Positions 1-11,036 of a stretch of DNA of 64,000 nt are shown here, one piece after another. The translations under genes and the position numbers were made by a program. The notes under the pieces were generated by a model. The model saw nothing but the letters and a program-made list of their open reading frames with translations, was not told the DNA's origin and did no database searches. This DNA is from Portulaca oleracea. Taxonomy: Eukaryota; Streptophyta; Magnoliopsida; Caryophyllales; Portulacaceae. How positions within the stretch are numbered: position 1 is the stretch's first letter; each line of letters opens with the position of its first letter. The stretch is taken from the NCBI GenBank assembly GCA_029582165.1, contig CM055870.1, forward strand, positions 17,734,332 through 17,798,331, in the 5' to 3' direction.

Positions 1-829
1 AACGGTCTCACTACAAAGTTATCATGAGACCCACAATTTTATAGTGACTTTTTATAAATATAGGGTGACTTATAATTTATTTGAATTGACTCTTATAAAA
101 GTCACCCCGTAATAAATTATAAGTCACATTTATATTAAAAGATCATTCTGATAAACTTTTAATTATAGTAAAATATTAAAGGATCATGTTGAAATATGTT
201 CGTTTCATGATAATTTTTCGAACATGGTATCACCATAGAATTTGCAAAACTTTAATAGGCCATAGATAGAATGGAATTAATGGAGAAAGTACATAAAATA
301 GGTTCATACTACAAAAAAATTCCCTTACAGAGGGAAAAACAAAAATGATCAATTATCATTTTTCATTTTCCAAAAATTGAGACATTTTCTAGCCCTGATC
401 TTTTGGAAGATAAGTAGGGATGATAACATAGAATTTGGTAAGTAAAAATAGGTAGGTTAATTAGGATGTAGGGAAATAATGTAGGTAATAATGTAGGATT
501 GGATAAGTAATTAAAAATAAGCAACGCAAGTAAAAATAGATATTTTGTCTTAGGAGGAGCGTGCAAGAAAAGAGAAGACATAATGACTAACCCACTTTTG
601 AAGGACGCTGTAGTACACTTAGATTAACTAGAACTTTGAGTGTAAATATTTGATCTTTGATGTATTTTATCCTTGGAGGTGGTTGTTTTGCTGGTTCATG
701 TGGTGTTGCATTGTTTTTGTAGTAGTTGGTTGTATATTGCGAACTTTCCAACTATTTATGACTTGAATAATCAAAAAAATAAATTTAAATAAAGTAAATA
801 ATAAAATAATTAGGATCCTACTCGCTTAA
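1..829. other. AT-rich intergenic stretch with small hairpins
   Basis: No gene is recognised here. A perfect 17-bp inverted repeat lies at 65-81 and 111-127, and a shorter GTCTCA/TGAGAC pair lies close to the left edge. These look like debris of a small transposable element whose left end is outside the window. The short open frame at 363-581 on the minus strand has no recognisable domain and I do not count it as a gene. Confidence 0.5.
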
Positions 830-1390
830 AAAAAAAGGTCAATAGAGCAACTAGGGTTGCTTATTCTAGTAGTTCCGACCATATTAAAGGGCAGGATAAA
901 ATCTCACAAAGTCACAAGTCTAGCAATGAAAATGAGATTGACAGTAATACAAAAGTTTGAAGGAAGTTGTGAATATCTCCCTGGATGAATTAGATGAAGA
1001 GGCGTGTAGAGTGGCGAATATTGGGTGCATTTTAAACATAATTCATGATGATTAAGAAACTGCAATTAAGGTTGGGTGCGTGACTCAGGTTCAGTTGCTT
1101 CCCTTCCTCTACTCGCTTAAGAAGGTATGGTGCTCTACAAGCTGAGTTTAAAGACTTGTTTTGTTATATATTTGGGAAGGATAGTGTTTACGCCGCTTTT
1201 GCCATTTTTGAAAGAGCTAGGACTATTCTAGAGCTCCTATGTGAATTGAAGTCTTTCTATGTCTCTCCCATGTCTATTAATCTCCTGCCCCCATGTCTCA
1301 TCCTTCTCGGCCTTATAGTAAGGCTAATGGGCATGCCTTGTATTATGCTTGAGATGTTATTCTAATTGATCCCACTATTTTGGCTTGTAA
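830..1390 (+). pseudogene. Degenerate LINE ORF1 fragment, first copy
   Basis: Broken frames from about 830 to 1060 read RVAYSSSSDHIKGQDK, then LDELDEEACRVANIGC. The same pattern recurs at about 3450-3690 (RVASTKSSSLHKGKK, then LDRLDEEAC), so these are two diverged copies of one repetitive protein. The copy at 3450-3690 lies downstream of an RRM-like region, which suggests the ORF1 of a plant non-LTR retrotransposon. The part at 1090-1390 may be the start of the second copy, interrupted by the MITE that follows. There are several stops and no intact frame. The homology between the copies is seen directly; the LINE assignment is inference. Confidence 0.45.
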
Positions 1391-1590
1391 GGGCCTGTTT
1401 GGTGAGCAAAACAGGAATGAAATTGAGTAGGATTGAGTTCTAATTCCTGTTTTTTCTGTTTGGAGAGCAGTTTCTGGAATGGAATTGCAATCCCTAGGGA
1501 TTTGCTATCCCTCCCAAATAGAGGGATTAGAAACCTCCCAAATGTGGGGGGAATAGGCTATCATTTTTCTTTCACAACAACAAGAAAACC

Positions 1591-1650
<60 letters not shown>

Positions 1651-2751
1651 TATTATTATTATTATAAATATTATAATTATAATTATAGTTATAATTATAA
1701 TTATTAATAATTAATAATAATAATTATGATAATAATTATAATTATAATCATAATTATTAATAATGAATTATAATTATTATAATAATTAATAATTATAATA
1801 ATAATAATTATTATTATTAATTAATAATTAATAATAAAAAATATAATTATAATTATTAATTTGTAATAATAATAATAATTATAATTAATTATTAATAATT
1901 ATTATAATAATATAAGTAATAATCATAATAATAATTATAATAATAATAATTTTTAATAATTAATAATAATAATTATTACAGTTAATAATTAAGAATTAAT
2001 AATAATTATAATAATTATAAAAATTAATAATAATAATAATAATTATAATAGTTATAATTATAATTATAATTATTAATAATAATTATAATAACAATAATTA
2101 TTATAAATGTAAATATGAATAATTATTACTAAACAATAATTATTAAATGTTATTAATTAATAATAATTTATAATAATTAGTAATTTAGTAATATGAAAAT
2201 TAGTAATTAACAGTTAATAATTAATAATAAAAATATATATTAATAATTAATAAGTAATTATTATAATTAGTTAATAATAATTGATATTTATTAATAATTA
2301 ATAAATAATTATAATTATTCATAACTAATAATTAATTATAATTATTAATAATTAATATAATAAAATTACTAATTGATACAAATGTCAAAAATTAAAAATT
2401 AATTAATAATTATAATAGTTAATTATTTTCCATTGATAATAATTATTAATTAATAAAAAATAATAATTTGTAATTTATATTAATAATATTATTAATTAAT
2501 ATGTAATAATAACTAATTAATAATTGATAATTATTAATTATTAAATTTTATTATTATCATAATAATAATAATAATAATAATAATAAATTATAACAAATAC
2601 TATAACTATAGCTTTGATTCCATTCCACTGCTCACCAAACACTTTCATTGGGGTGAGAGATCCTCTACCGTCTTAATCTAATTCCATACCCAATCCCCTA
2701 GGATTCTAATTGCATACCCAACCCATTCCACTTTTCTCTCCAAACAAGCCC
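1391..2751. mobile_element. Tourist-like (PIF/Harbinger-type) MITE
   Basis: The left end GGGCCTGTTTGGTGAGC is matched by an inverted right end that reads GGGCTTGTTTGGAGAG on the other strand. The element is flanked on both sides by TAA (1388-1390 and 2752-2754), the 3-bp duplication typical of PIF/Harbinger elements. At 1361 bp it is much longer than usual for a Tourist MITE because its interior is almost entirely TAA-type repeat. A second pair of terminus-like sequences lies inside (near 1455 and 2627), which suggests a compound element. No transposase is encoded. Confidence 0.8.
1590..2605. repeat. About 1 kb of degenerate (TAA/TTA)n low-complexity DNA
   Basis: The tract opens with a clean run of AAT triplets (about 1592-1652), continues as diverged mixtures of TAA, TTA and TATAAT units, and closes with another clean run near 2560-2584. 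It contains almost no G or C. It fills the interior of the surrounding MITE. Open frames in it, such as a poly-isoleucine frame, are artefacts of the repeat. Confidence 0.95.
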
Positions 2752-2792
2752 TAAGTCAATTGGGGTGAGAGATCCTCTACCGTCTTAATCTA

Positions 2793-3690
2793 TTTTTGTT
2801 GATAACTTGCCCTTGGACATTAGCTTTTCCTGATTTGAAAAATTATTCACCAAGTTTGGTGTTATTGTTTGTCTACATTTCTCGAAAATGTGGGAGAAAT
2901 AGTAATAGACAGACAAGTAGGCTTGGATGCTATTCAAGGTCTTAATGGCAAAGTTTGTAAGGGGTCTATCTTATGTATTTCTTGGGTAAAATTAAGTAAA
3001 AATCAACATCAAAGCCTTAATCTAGGAGGAGTTCTAAGATTTGGAAATGGGTTCCCAAGACGAATCAATATATTGAGGGTGCATCATCTGCTAATGACCA
3101 TGGTGTGGTTAATGATTCTATCAAGGTTGTTGCAGACAACGCCACAAGCCCATCCGGGAGTGTTGGTTATGACTCGATCAAAACACTTACAAATCCAATC
3201 GGCGTTTCTATGGCTTGTCCAAAGGTTGTGAACAAGTTGCCCTACAAAGATATTCTTTTGAGAGGTTCTGAATTTGACAGGAAGAAGGTTTTCGATAAGG
3301 TCACATTTAGATAGCGATCGCACTTTTAGTAATCCTCTGTGTCCTGTTGATGTTGAGGATTTTGATCACGAGATGCCAAAAACCAGTAATAGACAGAGAC
3401 AAAATTTGGGCATTATGTGGAAATCCAAGTGACATTTGGCGGAACAAGCAATGTGTAGGGTTGCTTCTACAAAGAGTTCAAGTCTCCATAAAGGGAAGAA
3501 ACAACTATTCAAATACCACAAGTCCAACATTGAAGATGGTTTAGAGGTCACTAGAGAGAGTATGAAAGTATATATGGAAATCTATCTTGATAGATTGGAT
3601 GAGGAGGCATGCTAAACGACAAAGGTTGGATGTGGCTTGAGTATCATTTGTCAAGATAAAAAAAAATTGTAGCAAAGACTTTTAGAGACG
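2793..3690 (+). pseudogene. LINE ORF1-like pseudogene with RRM domain
   Basis: The reading starts SIFVDNLPLDISFS, a good RNP2 motif, followed by FEKLFTKFGVIV. After a frame change it continues GLDAIQGLNGKVCKG and ILCISWVKLS, the C-terminal half of an RRM fold. Downstream, the frame at 3105-3314 and the region at 3450-3690 continue the protein, with a tail that repeats the one at 830-1060. There is an in-frame stop inside the RRM and at least two frameshifts. RRM-bearing ORF1 proteins are known from some plant L1-type LINEs, which is the preferred assignment. A decayed host RNA-binding gene is the alternative, but the second copy nearby argues for a repeat. Confidence 0.5.
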
Positions 3691-3746
3691 AATGATTGGA
3701 ACAAAAGAAGGTTAAAGTGAATAATTAATCTTATTTTTAGATATCT

Positions 3747-3918
3747 AATTTTGATGTTTTGTGTCTTGATCGCTCTTTAAATTAGTTTTGTTATGCTGTT
3801 GAGTTGTTACTTTTGCTATTTTCTGTTTTTGGCTGTCTAATTTTGATGTTTTGTGCCTTGTTGCTCTTTAAATTAGTTTTGTTGTGTTGTTGAGCTGTTA
3901 CTTTTGGTATTTTCTTGA
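3747..3918 (+). repeat. Two-copy tandem repeat (about 85-90 bp units)
   Basis: The segment beginning TCTAATTTTGATGTTTTGTG occurs twice, near 3747 and 3836, and each copy runs through CTCTTTAAATTAGTTTTGTT. The T-rich sequence continues to about 4130 and may be the 3' untranslated part of the LINE remnant upstream. The rest of 3919-4520 shows nothing recognisable. Confidence 0.8.
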
Positions 3919-4520
3919 CAACGTTGCTGTGAATTCTAACTCATTTTTGGCTTCGAACAATTTTTTTAAAAGAAGTTGTTAGTTAACTATTTTTGTTGTT
4001 TATGTGATCTTTTTGTTGTATTCTATAACCCGTTAAGCCATTGTAATTTTGTTTATTAGTGTTTTCTTACAGTACTCTGTTAATTTTGTTTATTACAGTA
4101 CTCTGTTACTTTTTTTTTCCCATTCTTTAACGATTAAGAAAAACGCGGTGAGTAGAAGGCACTAAGCACACCATCAATTGTACAATGTTGAAAGAAACAT
4201 TTTGAATGTTAAGTATTAAGAGGAAAGTGTTGGTTGTGTGTAGGATTGATACAGAGACTTTTGCTATAAATGTCATCCGTGTAAACACAAAATCCTATTT
4301 GCTATTTGCTATGGAATTGAATCCGGACGCTTTTGACCCGGCATGCCATGTATCTTTCCTCAAGTTGACCCATATGGCCATATGCCTATGGGACTCGGAG
4401 ATTATCAATTAAAAATAGTGGAATTTTCCCTTGATAATATTATCATCCTGTTACTATGACAATTTAATTCATGTATATGAGACCAACTAGTCGATATTAT
4501 TAGATATTAAAAAATTTAAA

Positions 4521-5114
4521 TGTTGGGTTAATCGCCCAAATTCTCTAGACTCATTATTTGGCAAGTTTCCTAAACACTCTAAGTTATTGGTTGCTATTAG
4601 GAAATTATTTTATTTTCTAATTATATTTAGGTTAGTTTCCTAATTGTAATAGCATTCTAAATCCTAATTGTATTTGGAGTTGAAGTCTAGCCAGATCTAT
4701 AGGATGTTTACCCCTATAAATTGAGGTCTTTATTCACCTTGTAACAAGCGGCAGACGTAGCCGATGTGAGAGCCTTCAAAACTCCCCATGAGGGAGGTAC
4801 GGTGTTACTTCCACATCTTCACCCTACTCATCCCTAGGTTGCGAGAGTCTACAAGAGTTCACATAAATTTTACCTTTTGTAATATCTCCTTTTTCTACTA
4901 TTGGATATTGGTTGTCGCCCGTGGGTTTTTCTCCGAGTTCTTCGGTTTCCCACGTAAAATTACTGTCTCACCCTATTTATCCTTGTCTCTCTCTATTATT
5001 ATCCTCGATTCCTTAATCATCCTGTATTTCCTTCCGCTGCACATATATTGCTCTATTTTATACCCTAACAAGTGTCTAACAACTAAGCAACCGATCTGAA
5101 TCTGAACCCTAACA
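4521..5114 (+). mobile_element. Solo LTR, copy 1 of a family present twice
   Basis: The 594-bp sequence begins TGTTGGGTTAATCG and ends CCCTAACA, the canonical TG...CA ends of an LTR. It aligns along its whole length with 11300-11903 in the same orientation. Flanking pentamers are TTAAA and CTAAA, a 4/5 match consistent with an old target duplication. A TATAAATTGAGG-type motif near 4716 may be the LTR promoter. No internal retrotransposon sequence adjoins it, so it is a solo LTR. The superfamily is uncertain; the size would suit Copia. Confidence 0.85.
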
Positions 5115-5340
5115 CTAAATTATAATATTATTAGTACTTCAATTTATGCGGGATAATAATAAATAAATATTGTTTTTTTTAAAACAATAAATAAATATTG
5201 TTGAAAACATATATATAAGAATAAATATAAATATTATAGAATAATTGTATTTATAATTTAAAAAATAAAAAGTTCTAATTATATATAATACTTTCTAATA
5301 TTTTAAAAAATAAAAAGAATATATATATATATATACATAT

Positions 5341-5370
5341 ATATTTGATACAGTTGCAATAGTTTAAAGT
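5341..5370. repeat. Left copy of a 30-bp direct repeat bracketing the LINE block
   Basis: ATATTTGATACAGTTGCAAT and the next 10 bases match 11031-11060 with three differences. Both copies follow an (AT)n run. The pair encloses the two opposed LINE copies. Confidence 0.8.
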
Positions 5371-5450
5371 AATGGACAATATCATGGATTATGATGTGTG
5401 TCACTTCTCCCTCCTATATGATCAACTTGAATGGACAATATCATGAATAA

Positions 5451-6197
5451 TTTAAGGGTGGCAGAGGCCTTCGACAAGGTGACCCTCTTTCTCCTCTATT
5501 GTTTGTTCTGGTCATGGAATACTTATCTCGGTTGCTAGATAATTTGAGATATTCACAAGACTTTACATATCACCCTGGTTGCAAAAATTTAAAGGTGAAT
5601 CATCTCATGTTTGCTGATGATCTGATTATATTCTGTACTGCTGATCGAAGTTCTTTAACTCATGTTTCTCATATTCTGCATCACTTTGCTGAGTCTACTG
5701 GTTTAAGTGTCAATCCTGCAAAATCTCAGATAGTGTTTGCAGGCTGTGATAGTGAGGAAATTCAGGTCTTTAGCAGTATTTTGGGGTTTAACAAGGGAAA
5801 TTTCCCTTTGAGATATATGGGTGTCCCAATTACAACAGGGAGATTGGGGAAATTTGATTGTTTGATGTTAGTGGAGAAAATTACTGTCAACATAAGGGCT
5901 TGGTCTTCTCGACATCTTTCATATGCAGCTAGAGTGCAGTTGGTAAATTCAGTCCTCTTGAGCATTGTGGATTATTGGGCTAATATATTTCTCCTTCTCA
6001 TAATGTTATTGATCAAGTGGTGCAAATTTGTAGAAATTTTATTTGGTCAGCTGATGTAAAAGCTAAAAGAGTCCCGCTGATTGACTGGAATACAATCTAT
6101 AAACCAAGAAGACTGGGAGGCCTTGGTTTGAAGAATCCCAAATTCTGGAACATGGATAGAATTGGAAAATTGGTTTGGTGTATTGCTAAAAAGAAGG
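5451..6197 (+). pseudogene. L1-type LINE reverse transcriptase fragment
   Basis: The frame opens with GRGLRQGDPLSPLLFVLVM, then shows the catalytic box FADDLIIF, the motif GLSVNPAKSQIVFAG and the thumb-region signature PLRYMGVPI. After one frameshift near 6010 it continues RLGGLGLKNPKFWN and stops abruptly in a tetranucleotide repeat. The endonuclease, the N-terminal half of the RT and the C-terminal zinc-finger part are missing. It is well diverged from the minus-strand LINE next to it, so it comes from a different L1 lineage and is not a simple inverted duplicate. Confidence 0.92.
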
Positions 6198-6395
6198 ATG
6201 TATGTATGTATGTATGTATGTATGTATGTATGTATGCATGCATGCATGCATGCATGCATGTATGTATGGATGTATGTATGTATGTATGTATGTATGCATG
6301 CATGCATGCATGTATGTATGCATGCATGCATCCATGCATGCATGTATGTATGCATGTATGTATGGATGTATGTATGTATGTATGTATGTATGTGT
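6197..6395. repeat. Compound TGTA/TGCA tetranucleotide microsatellite
   Basis: About 200 bp consist of TGTA, TGCA and occasional TGGA units. TGCA runs are self-complementary and could extrude as cruciforms. The tract joins the truncated plus-strand LINE to the 3' end of the minus-strand LINE. It may have grown from the 3' tail of the minus-strand element, which would read as CATA/ACAT repeats on that strand. All overlapping open frames (Met-Tyr-Val-Cys or His-Thr-Tyr-Ile repeats) are artefacts. Confidence 0.95.
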
Positions 6396-6540
6396 ATTTT
6401 GGAAGAAACAGTGAGTTAATTCCATTAACAAAGCGAATATAATAGTGTTTACAAAACAAGGGGAAACAGATTGTAACCCCACCAAAACAAAAACTAACAT
6501 CTCAAAAACAACTCAAAAACAGCTTGATCAAACCAAAGAT

Positions 6541-9500
6541 TCATTCGAATCTAAAATAAGCATCATGAGATACCAAACCAGCTACCACCTTGTGGTCTCT
6601 TTCCAAGTTTAGGTAGACCCTTCGATTCCTCTCGTGACAAACATGGTATATCAAAGCAGCAATCATCAAAGCTATTTTGTTTCTCATACTTCCCTGCAGT
6701 CCAGATATCAATAATTCCCCATCAACAATGATAGGACGGGAATTAGACAACCTGAAGACATCAGAGAACACTGATTCAGTATACGAGCATTTGAAGAACA
6801 GGTGCCTGTTCGAGTCTTCTGCTTGCTTGCAAAGACTACAACGATTAGCCAAAGATATCCCAAATTTTTGCAGCCTATCTTGAGTAACCAACCGAGAGTG
6901 AAGATACAGCCAGAAAATTTAGGAACATTCAGCTTATGCCAAACAAGATGATACTAGCTGACCTGTTCCTGATGAGTCTTCAGATGATTATACCCATCCT
7001 TGATTTTATATTTTCTCCCATGATTCAAGCAGTTAGTAAAACAATCCTTCAACTGATCCTTCATGCCAATGAGACGTTTCCAATACCAGTTTACGTTTTG
7101 TTTTACCTGATACTCCAATATAGACTGTTTCCTCAGATAGAGCTGCTTCACCCATCTAACCCAAATAGATTGTTTATTCAATAGGATCTGCCACATCAGA
7201 CTCCCCAAGGCAGCCCTATTCCAGTTGTGTGCATCCCGAATATTCAGGCCCCTTCCTTCTTATACAAACAGCAAGATTTCCATGAGATAGGAGGGCTTTT
7301 TGCATCATTTCCACCCCATAAGAAGACTCTGCAGATCTTATTTATAGCATCAATCACACTATCTGGAATAATGAATATCTGCCCCCAATACGAGTGCATA
7401 GACATGAGGATGCTATTCACAAGTTCCACTCGACCTGCATATGTCAATTTGTTGACAGCCCAGCCCCTCAGTTTGTTAGTCATCTTTGAGATCAGAAGAG
7501 AGCAGTCGTGCCTGTTTAATTTGGTGGGTTTAACAGGTACACCCAAATATCTAAAAGGGAGTTCACCCCTCGAAAAGCCACTCATAGAAAGTGCTTGATG
7601 AATGAAATTCTCTTCCATGCCTGCAAAAATTATCTCAGATTTGCTCAAGTTAGGTAACAAACCAGAGCATGATGAAAAATGAGTAATAGCATCAAGCAGC
7701 AGCTGTATACTCTGAATATCACCATAGCAGAATAAAAGGAGATCATCAGCGAAACATAGATGATTCAGTTTGAGAGGTTTGCAGAACTGGTGAAATTTGA
7801 ATAGGGGGTTAGCAGCAACACCCTTTAAAGCTCTACCCCAGGTAATTCATCACAATGACAAAGAGGAGAGGGGAGATAGGGTCCCCTTGTCTCAACCCTC
7901 TACCACTCTTAAAATAACCAAAAGTAGAACCATTGAAGTTAATCGAAAAGGAAGCAGACCGGACACAAACCATAATCCAGTTGATAAACTTCGATGGTAA
8001 TTGAAGCGTTAACAAAAGTTGTTCTAAGAAGTCCCAATCAACCGTGTCATTCGCCTTTTGAATATCAATCTTCAAGATACAACTAGGTAGCACCTCCTTC
8101 CGATTATAAAATCTCACCAAATCTTCTGCAATTAGAATATTATGAATAATCGATCTCCCCTCAATAAATGCAGCTTGTTCCTCATCCACCAAATAAGGAA
8201 GGACTTCTTTGAGTCTCAGACACAATAACTTGGTAATCACTTTGTAAATGACATTGCAGCATGATATAGGTCTCAAATCAGAAACTTGTTCTGGGTTCAG
8301 CTTCTTTGGAATTGAAGTAAGCAGTGTAGAATTCACCTCCTTCAAAAGAGAACCAGATTCAAAGAAAGAATGAATAGCTTTGCAAAAATCCTTACCAATG
8401 ATAGACCATGATTTCTTGAAGAAAGTGGCATTGAACCCATCAGGCCCAGGGCTTTTTAGGCCATCCATAGAAAAGACTACCTCCTTGATCTCCTTATCAG
8501 AAAAAGGCCGAAGTAAGGAATTAGCCAACTCTGTAGACAGAACATTACCCTTCACGATAATATCCCAAGAGACCCTGCCCACACAGTTCTTCTTAGCAAA
8601 GAAATCTTCAAAATGAGAAGATAAGTAATTACCAACCAGTGTCTGATCAGAAAGCCAACATCCCTCCTTATTAGAGATCCCCAAAATTTTATGATGATAA
8701 TGATGAGACTTGAGTGTTGAATAGAAGAATGCTGAATTTGTATCCCCTTGTTTTAGCCAGTCCACTTTAGTTTTCTGTCTCAACAAAAGATTAGCATTGG
8801 ACAGATCATTATAATATAAAGACTTAGCTTCCTCAATTTGACTTTTCACCTCAACATTAGAGGGATCCATCTGGAATCTCTCTTGTAAATCACACAAAGA
8901 AATGTATCTCTTCTGAGCAGATTCTATGACATTTCCATAGAAAGTCCTGTGTAAATCAGAAAGTGGTTTCTTCAAATTTTTCATCTTATGAATCAAAGAA
9001 AACATGGGAGTCCCTCCAACATTTTCATTCCAATGTTGCTTCACCACATTCAGATAGTTAGCATTCAAAGCCCACATGTCACAGAATTTGAACCTCTTTT
9101 TGGAGATGTTATTGCTCAAAGACAAACAGAATAAGAGGGGAGAATGATCTGAAATCCCAGGAGGAAGCATAGTATATACAATATTCTCAAACAAAACAAG
9201 GAGGTCAGCATTCATAATACCTCTGTCAATGCAAGAAAATATAGTTCCATTGCTCCAAGTATATCTATAGCCAGTTTTCCGGATCTCCAGTAGTTGATTA
9301 TCATAGATGAATTGTTGGAAATCAGAAATCTCCTCGGCCGTAACTGAATTACCTCCAAATCTGTCTTCCAAATTAAGGACATGATTGAAATCCCCACAGA
9401 TAATCCAAGGACTCGAGTAATTTTGAGCAGTTGAATGTAAATCCTTCCAGAGATCCCTTCGAATAGCTATGTCATTATCTCCATATACGAAAGAAACCAG

Positions 9501-9848
9501 AAAAGAGAAATTTCCAGAGGAAATTTTACAAAGGATCATCTGATCAGATATATATAAACTGTCACTGTTGACAACTGCAGGATTCCACATCACCCAAAAT
9601 CTGCTTCTCTTATTTACCTGTCCATTGTGTATAAGAGAGAAACCAGGACAAAGGAACTGCTGGAATTCAGAACATTTCTCTATTTTCACCTTCGTCTCAA
9701 TCAAGCATATTAAGCTTGTTTTATTCATCAACAGGAAGTGCTTGACGCCATCTCTTTTCTTTAGGCCATTTAAGCCCCTGACATTCCAAACCAAAAACTT
9801 ATCCATTAGGAATGGAGCAAGTGCAAGAGCTAGATTGATCTCCCTCAA
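6541..9848 (-). pseudogene. LINE ORF2, endonuclease and reverse transcriptase
   Basis: The first 671 codons (9848 to 7833) are open. They contain an APE-type endonuclease (WNVRGLN near residue 20, ETK near 52, GDFNHVL near 150, SDHSPL near 246) and the RT start (DLRPISCCNVIYKVITKLL, then KIDIQKANDTVDW near 593, GLRQGDPISPLLF near 651). The RT box normally reads KAYDTVDW; here Tyr is replaced by Asn. An extra base in the C run at 7836-7839 shifts the frame. The next segment carries the catalytic FADDLLLF and PFRYLGVPV. A lost base near 7250, a nonsense codon at 6954-6956 and a shift near 6915 follow, before the zf-RVT segment (NRCSLCKQAEDSNRHLFFKC). The likely translation start is the Met of MDKFLVWN at 9806. 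Confidence 0.95.
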
Positions 9849-10968
9849 CCATCTTCTCTTCCATGATGGGAGTGAGATTCACCTGGACCGATCCTACAAC
9901 CATTGAAACAATGGGAGTATATGGTCTACTAGCTCCTCTTTTAGGCACTGAAGGAGGAACTGGGGTAGAATAGGATTTAGTTGAAGCAGGGGAAGACTCA
10001 GGCTGTTTCCGATACCATTTTTGCTTTTTCTTCTTACAATTTTCCTCAATATGCCCAAACATCTTGCAGGAATGACAGAATACTAGCAGCCATTCTTATT
10101 CAACATCCTGAACATGAACAAACCCATCTTCATCAACTAAGGTAATCGATTCAGGAAAAGGAGTAGTTATATCAATGTCTATCAAAATTCGAGCAAATTT
10201 CATCATAGATTTCTCCTGGGTATACACATCTGCCTCCAGAGGTTCGCCCAAAAGACTGCCCGCCTTGCTCAAACCAGATGGACTCCAAAATCTCCAGTCT
10301 AATCCTCGAAGCTTCACCCAAATCGGTACCTTAACGACATCATCCGGTTTTGTAGATTAGCCTAGAGACCATTGCTTCATAATAACCGGTTTCTTATCGA
10401 AATACACTATCCTCCTGCGAAGCACAATGTCTCGTTCTTCAATCGTATTAAAACGAATAATGAAAGAGCCTTCCGGTTGCCATAGAACCTTGCTTAAACC
10501 CTTTGAACCCCACATTCTATTAGCAAATTTTTCAAATACCATTAAGGGAGGATGTCCACCCAGAACGAAAATGAGCATTGAAGAACTCCAATAATCAATT
10601 TCAGATTGAGAATCATCTTTCGTAATTTGGTGAACCTTGATACCATTAACCTCAATCGGAGAAATATACGATAACACCAACGGAGATTTGATACCTAAAT
10701 TCGGAATACCATCAACCTTATCCTCATCCCGCGCCATCGATTGCTTAGTAGACGAATCTGAAGAAGAAGGAGGTGCATCAGACTTCTTTTCGCCATCGAC
10801 TCCATAAGTAAGCAATAATGGAGGAGATTCATCATCAGGGACAGAATCCAAACAATCAGTATCCAAAGGATCATCAAGCCTAACATCCTCTGCCACCAGA
10901 ATCGGCGATTTTCCGGCAGCTTTCCGACCATTCTTTGTGGCTTTTTTCCGGCTCCACTTTCGCCCCAT
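9799..10968 (-). pseudogene. LINE ORF1, DUF4283 plus zinc knuckle
   Basis: The predicted protein begins MGRKWSRKKATKNGRKAAG, has a low-complexity acidic and serine stretch, and then a DUF4283-like domain (LMVFEKFANRMWGSKGLSKV, EGSFIIRFNTIEERD, WVKLRGLDWRFW). A zinc knuckle follows: CHSCKMFGHIEENC, that is C-x2-C-x4-H-x4-C. ORF1 of plant L1 elements binds RNA and packages the transcript. Two in-frame nonsense codons break it, one after QWSLG near 10357 and one after VQDVE near 10096. It ends at 9799, overlapping the 5' end of the ORF2 frame by about 50 bases, as is usual in plant L1 elements. Confidence 0.9.
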
Positions 10969-10995
10969 CGAACCATCTCTCTAGGGCATTTTTCG

Positions 10996-10997
<2 letters not shown>

Positions 10998-11036
<39 letters not shown>

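Larger units (their letters stand above)
6396..10980 (-). mobile_element. L1-type LINE with ORF1 and ORF2, inactivated
   Basis: This minus-strand non-LTR retrotransposon runs from an ORF1 start at 10968 to a 3'UTR between about 6540 and 6396. Both ORFs are recognisable over their full expected extent, making it the most complete autonomous-type element in the window. Lesions are point-like (two nonsense codons in ORF1; at least three frameshifts and one nonsense codon in ORF2), so it was probably inserted nearly intact and decayed in place. The 5' end abuts a TA dinucleotide run at 10998-11032 and the 3' end abuts a tetranucleotide repeat. Confidence 0.92.

Noticed and set aside
1433..1714. 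Open frame ending in a long isoleucine run
   Set aside because: It reads from a MITE end into the TAA-type repeat.
6017..6500. Several overlapping open frames of Met-Tyr-Val-Cys and His-Thr-Tyr-Ile repeats on both strands
   Set aside because: They are translations of a tetranucleotide microsatellite that lacks stops in most frames, not proteins.
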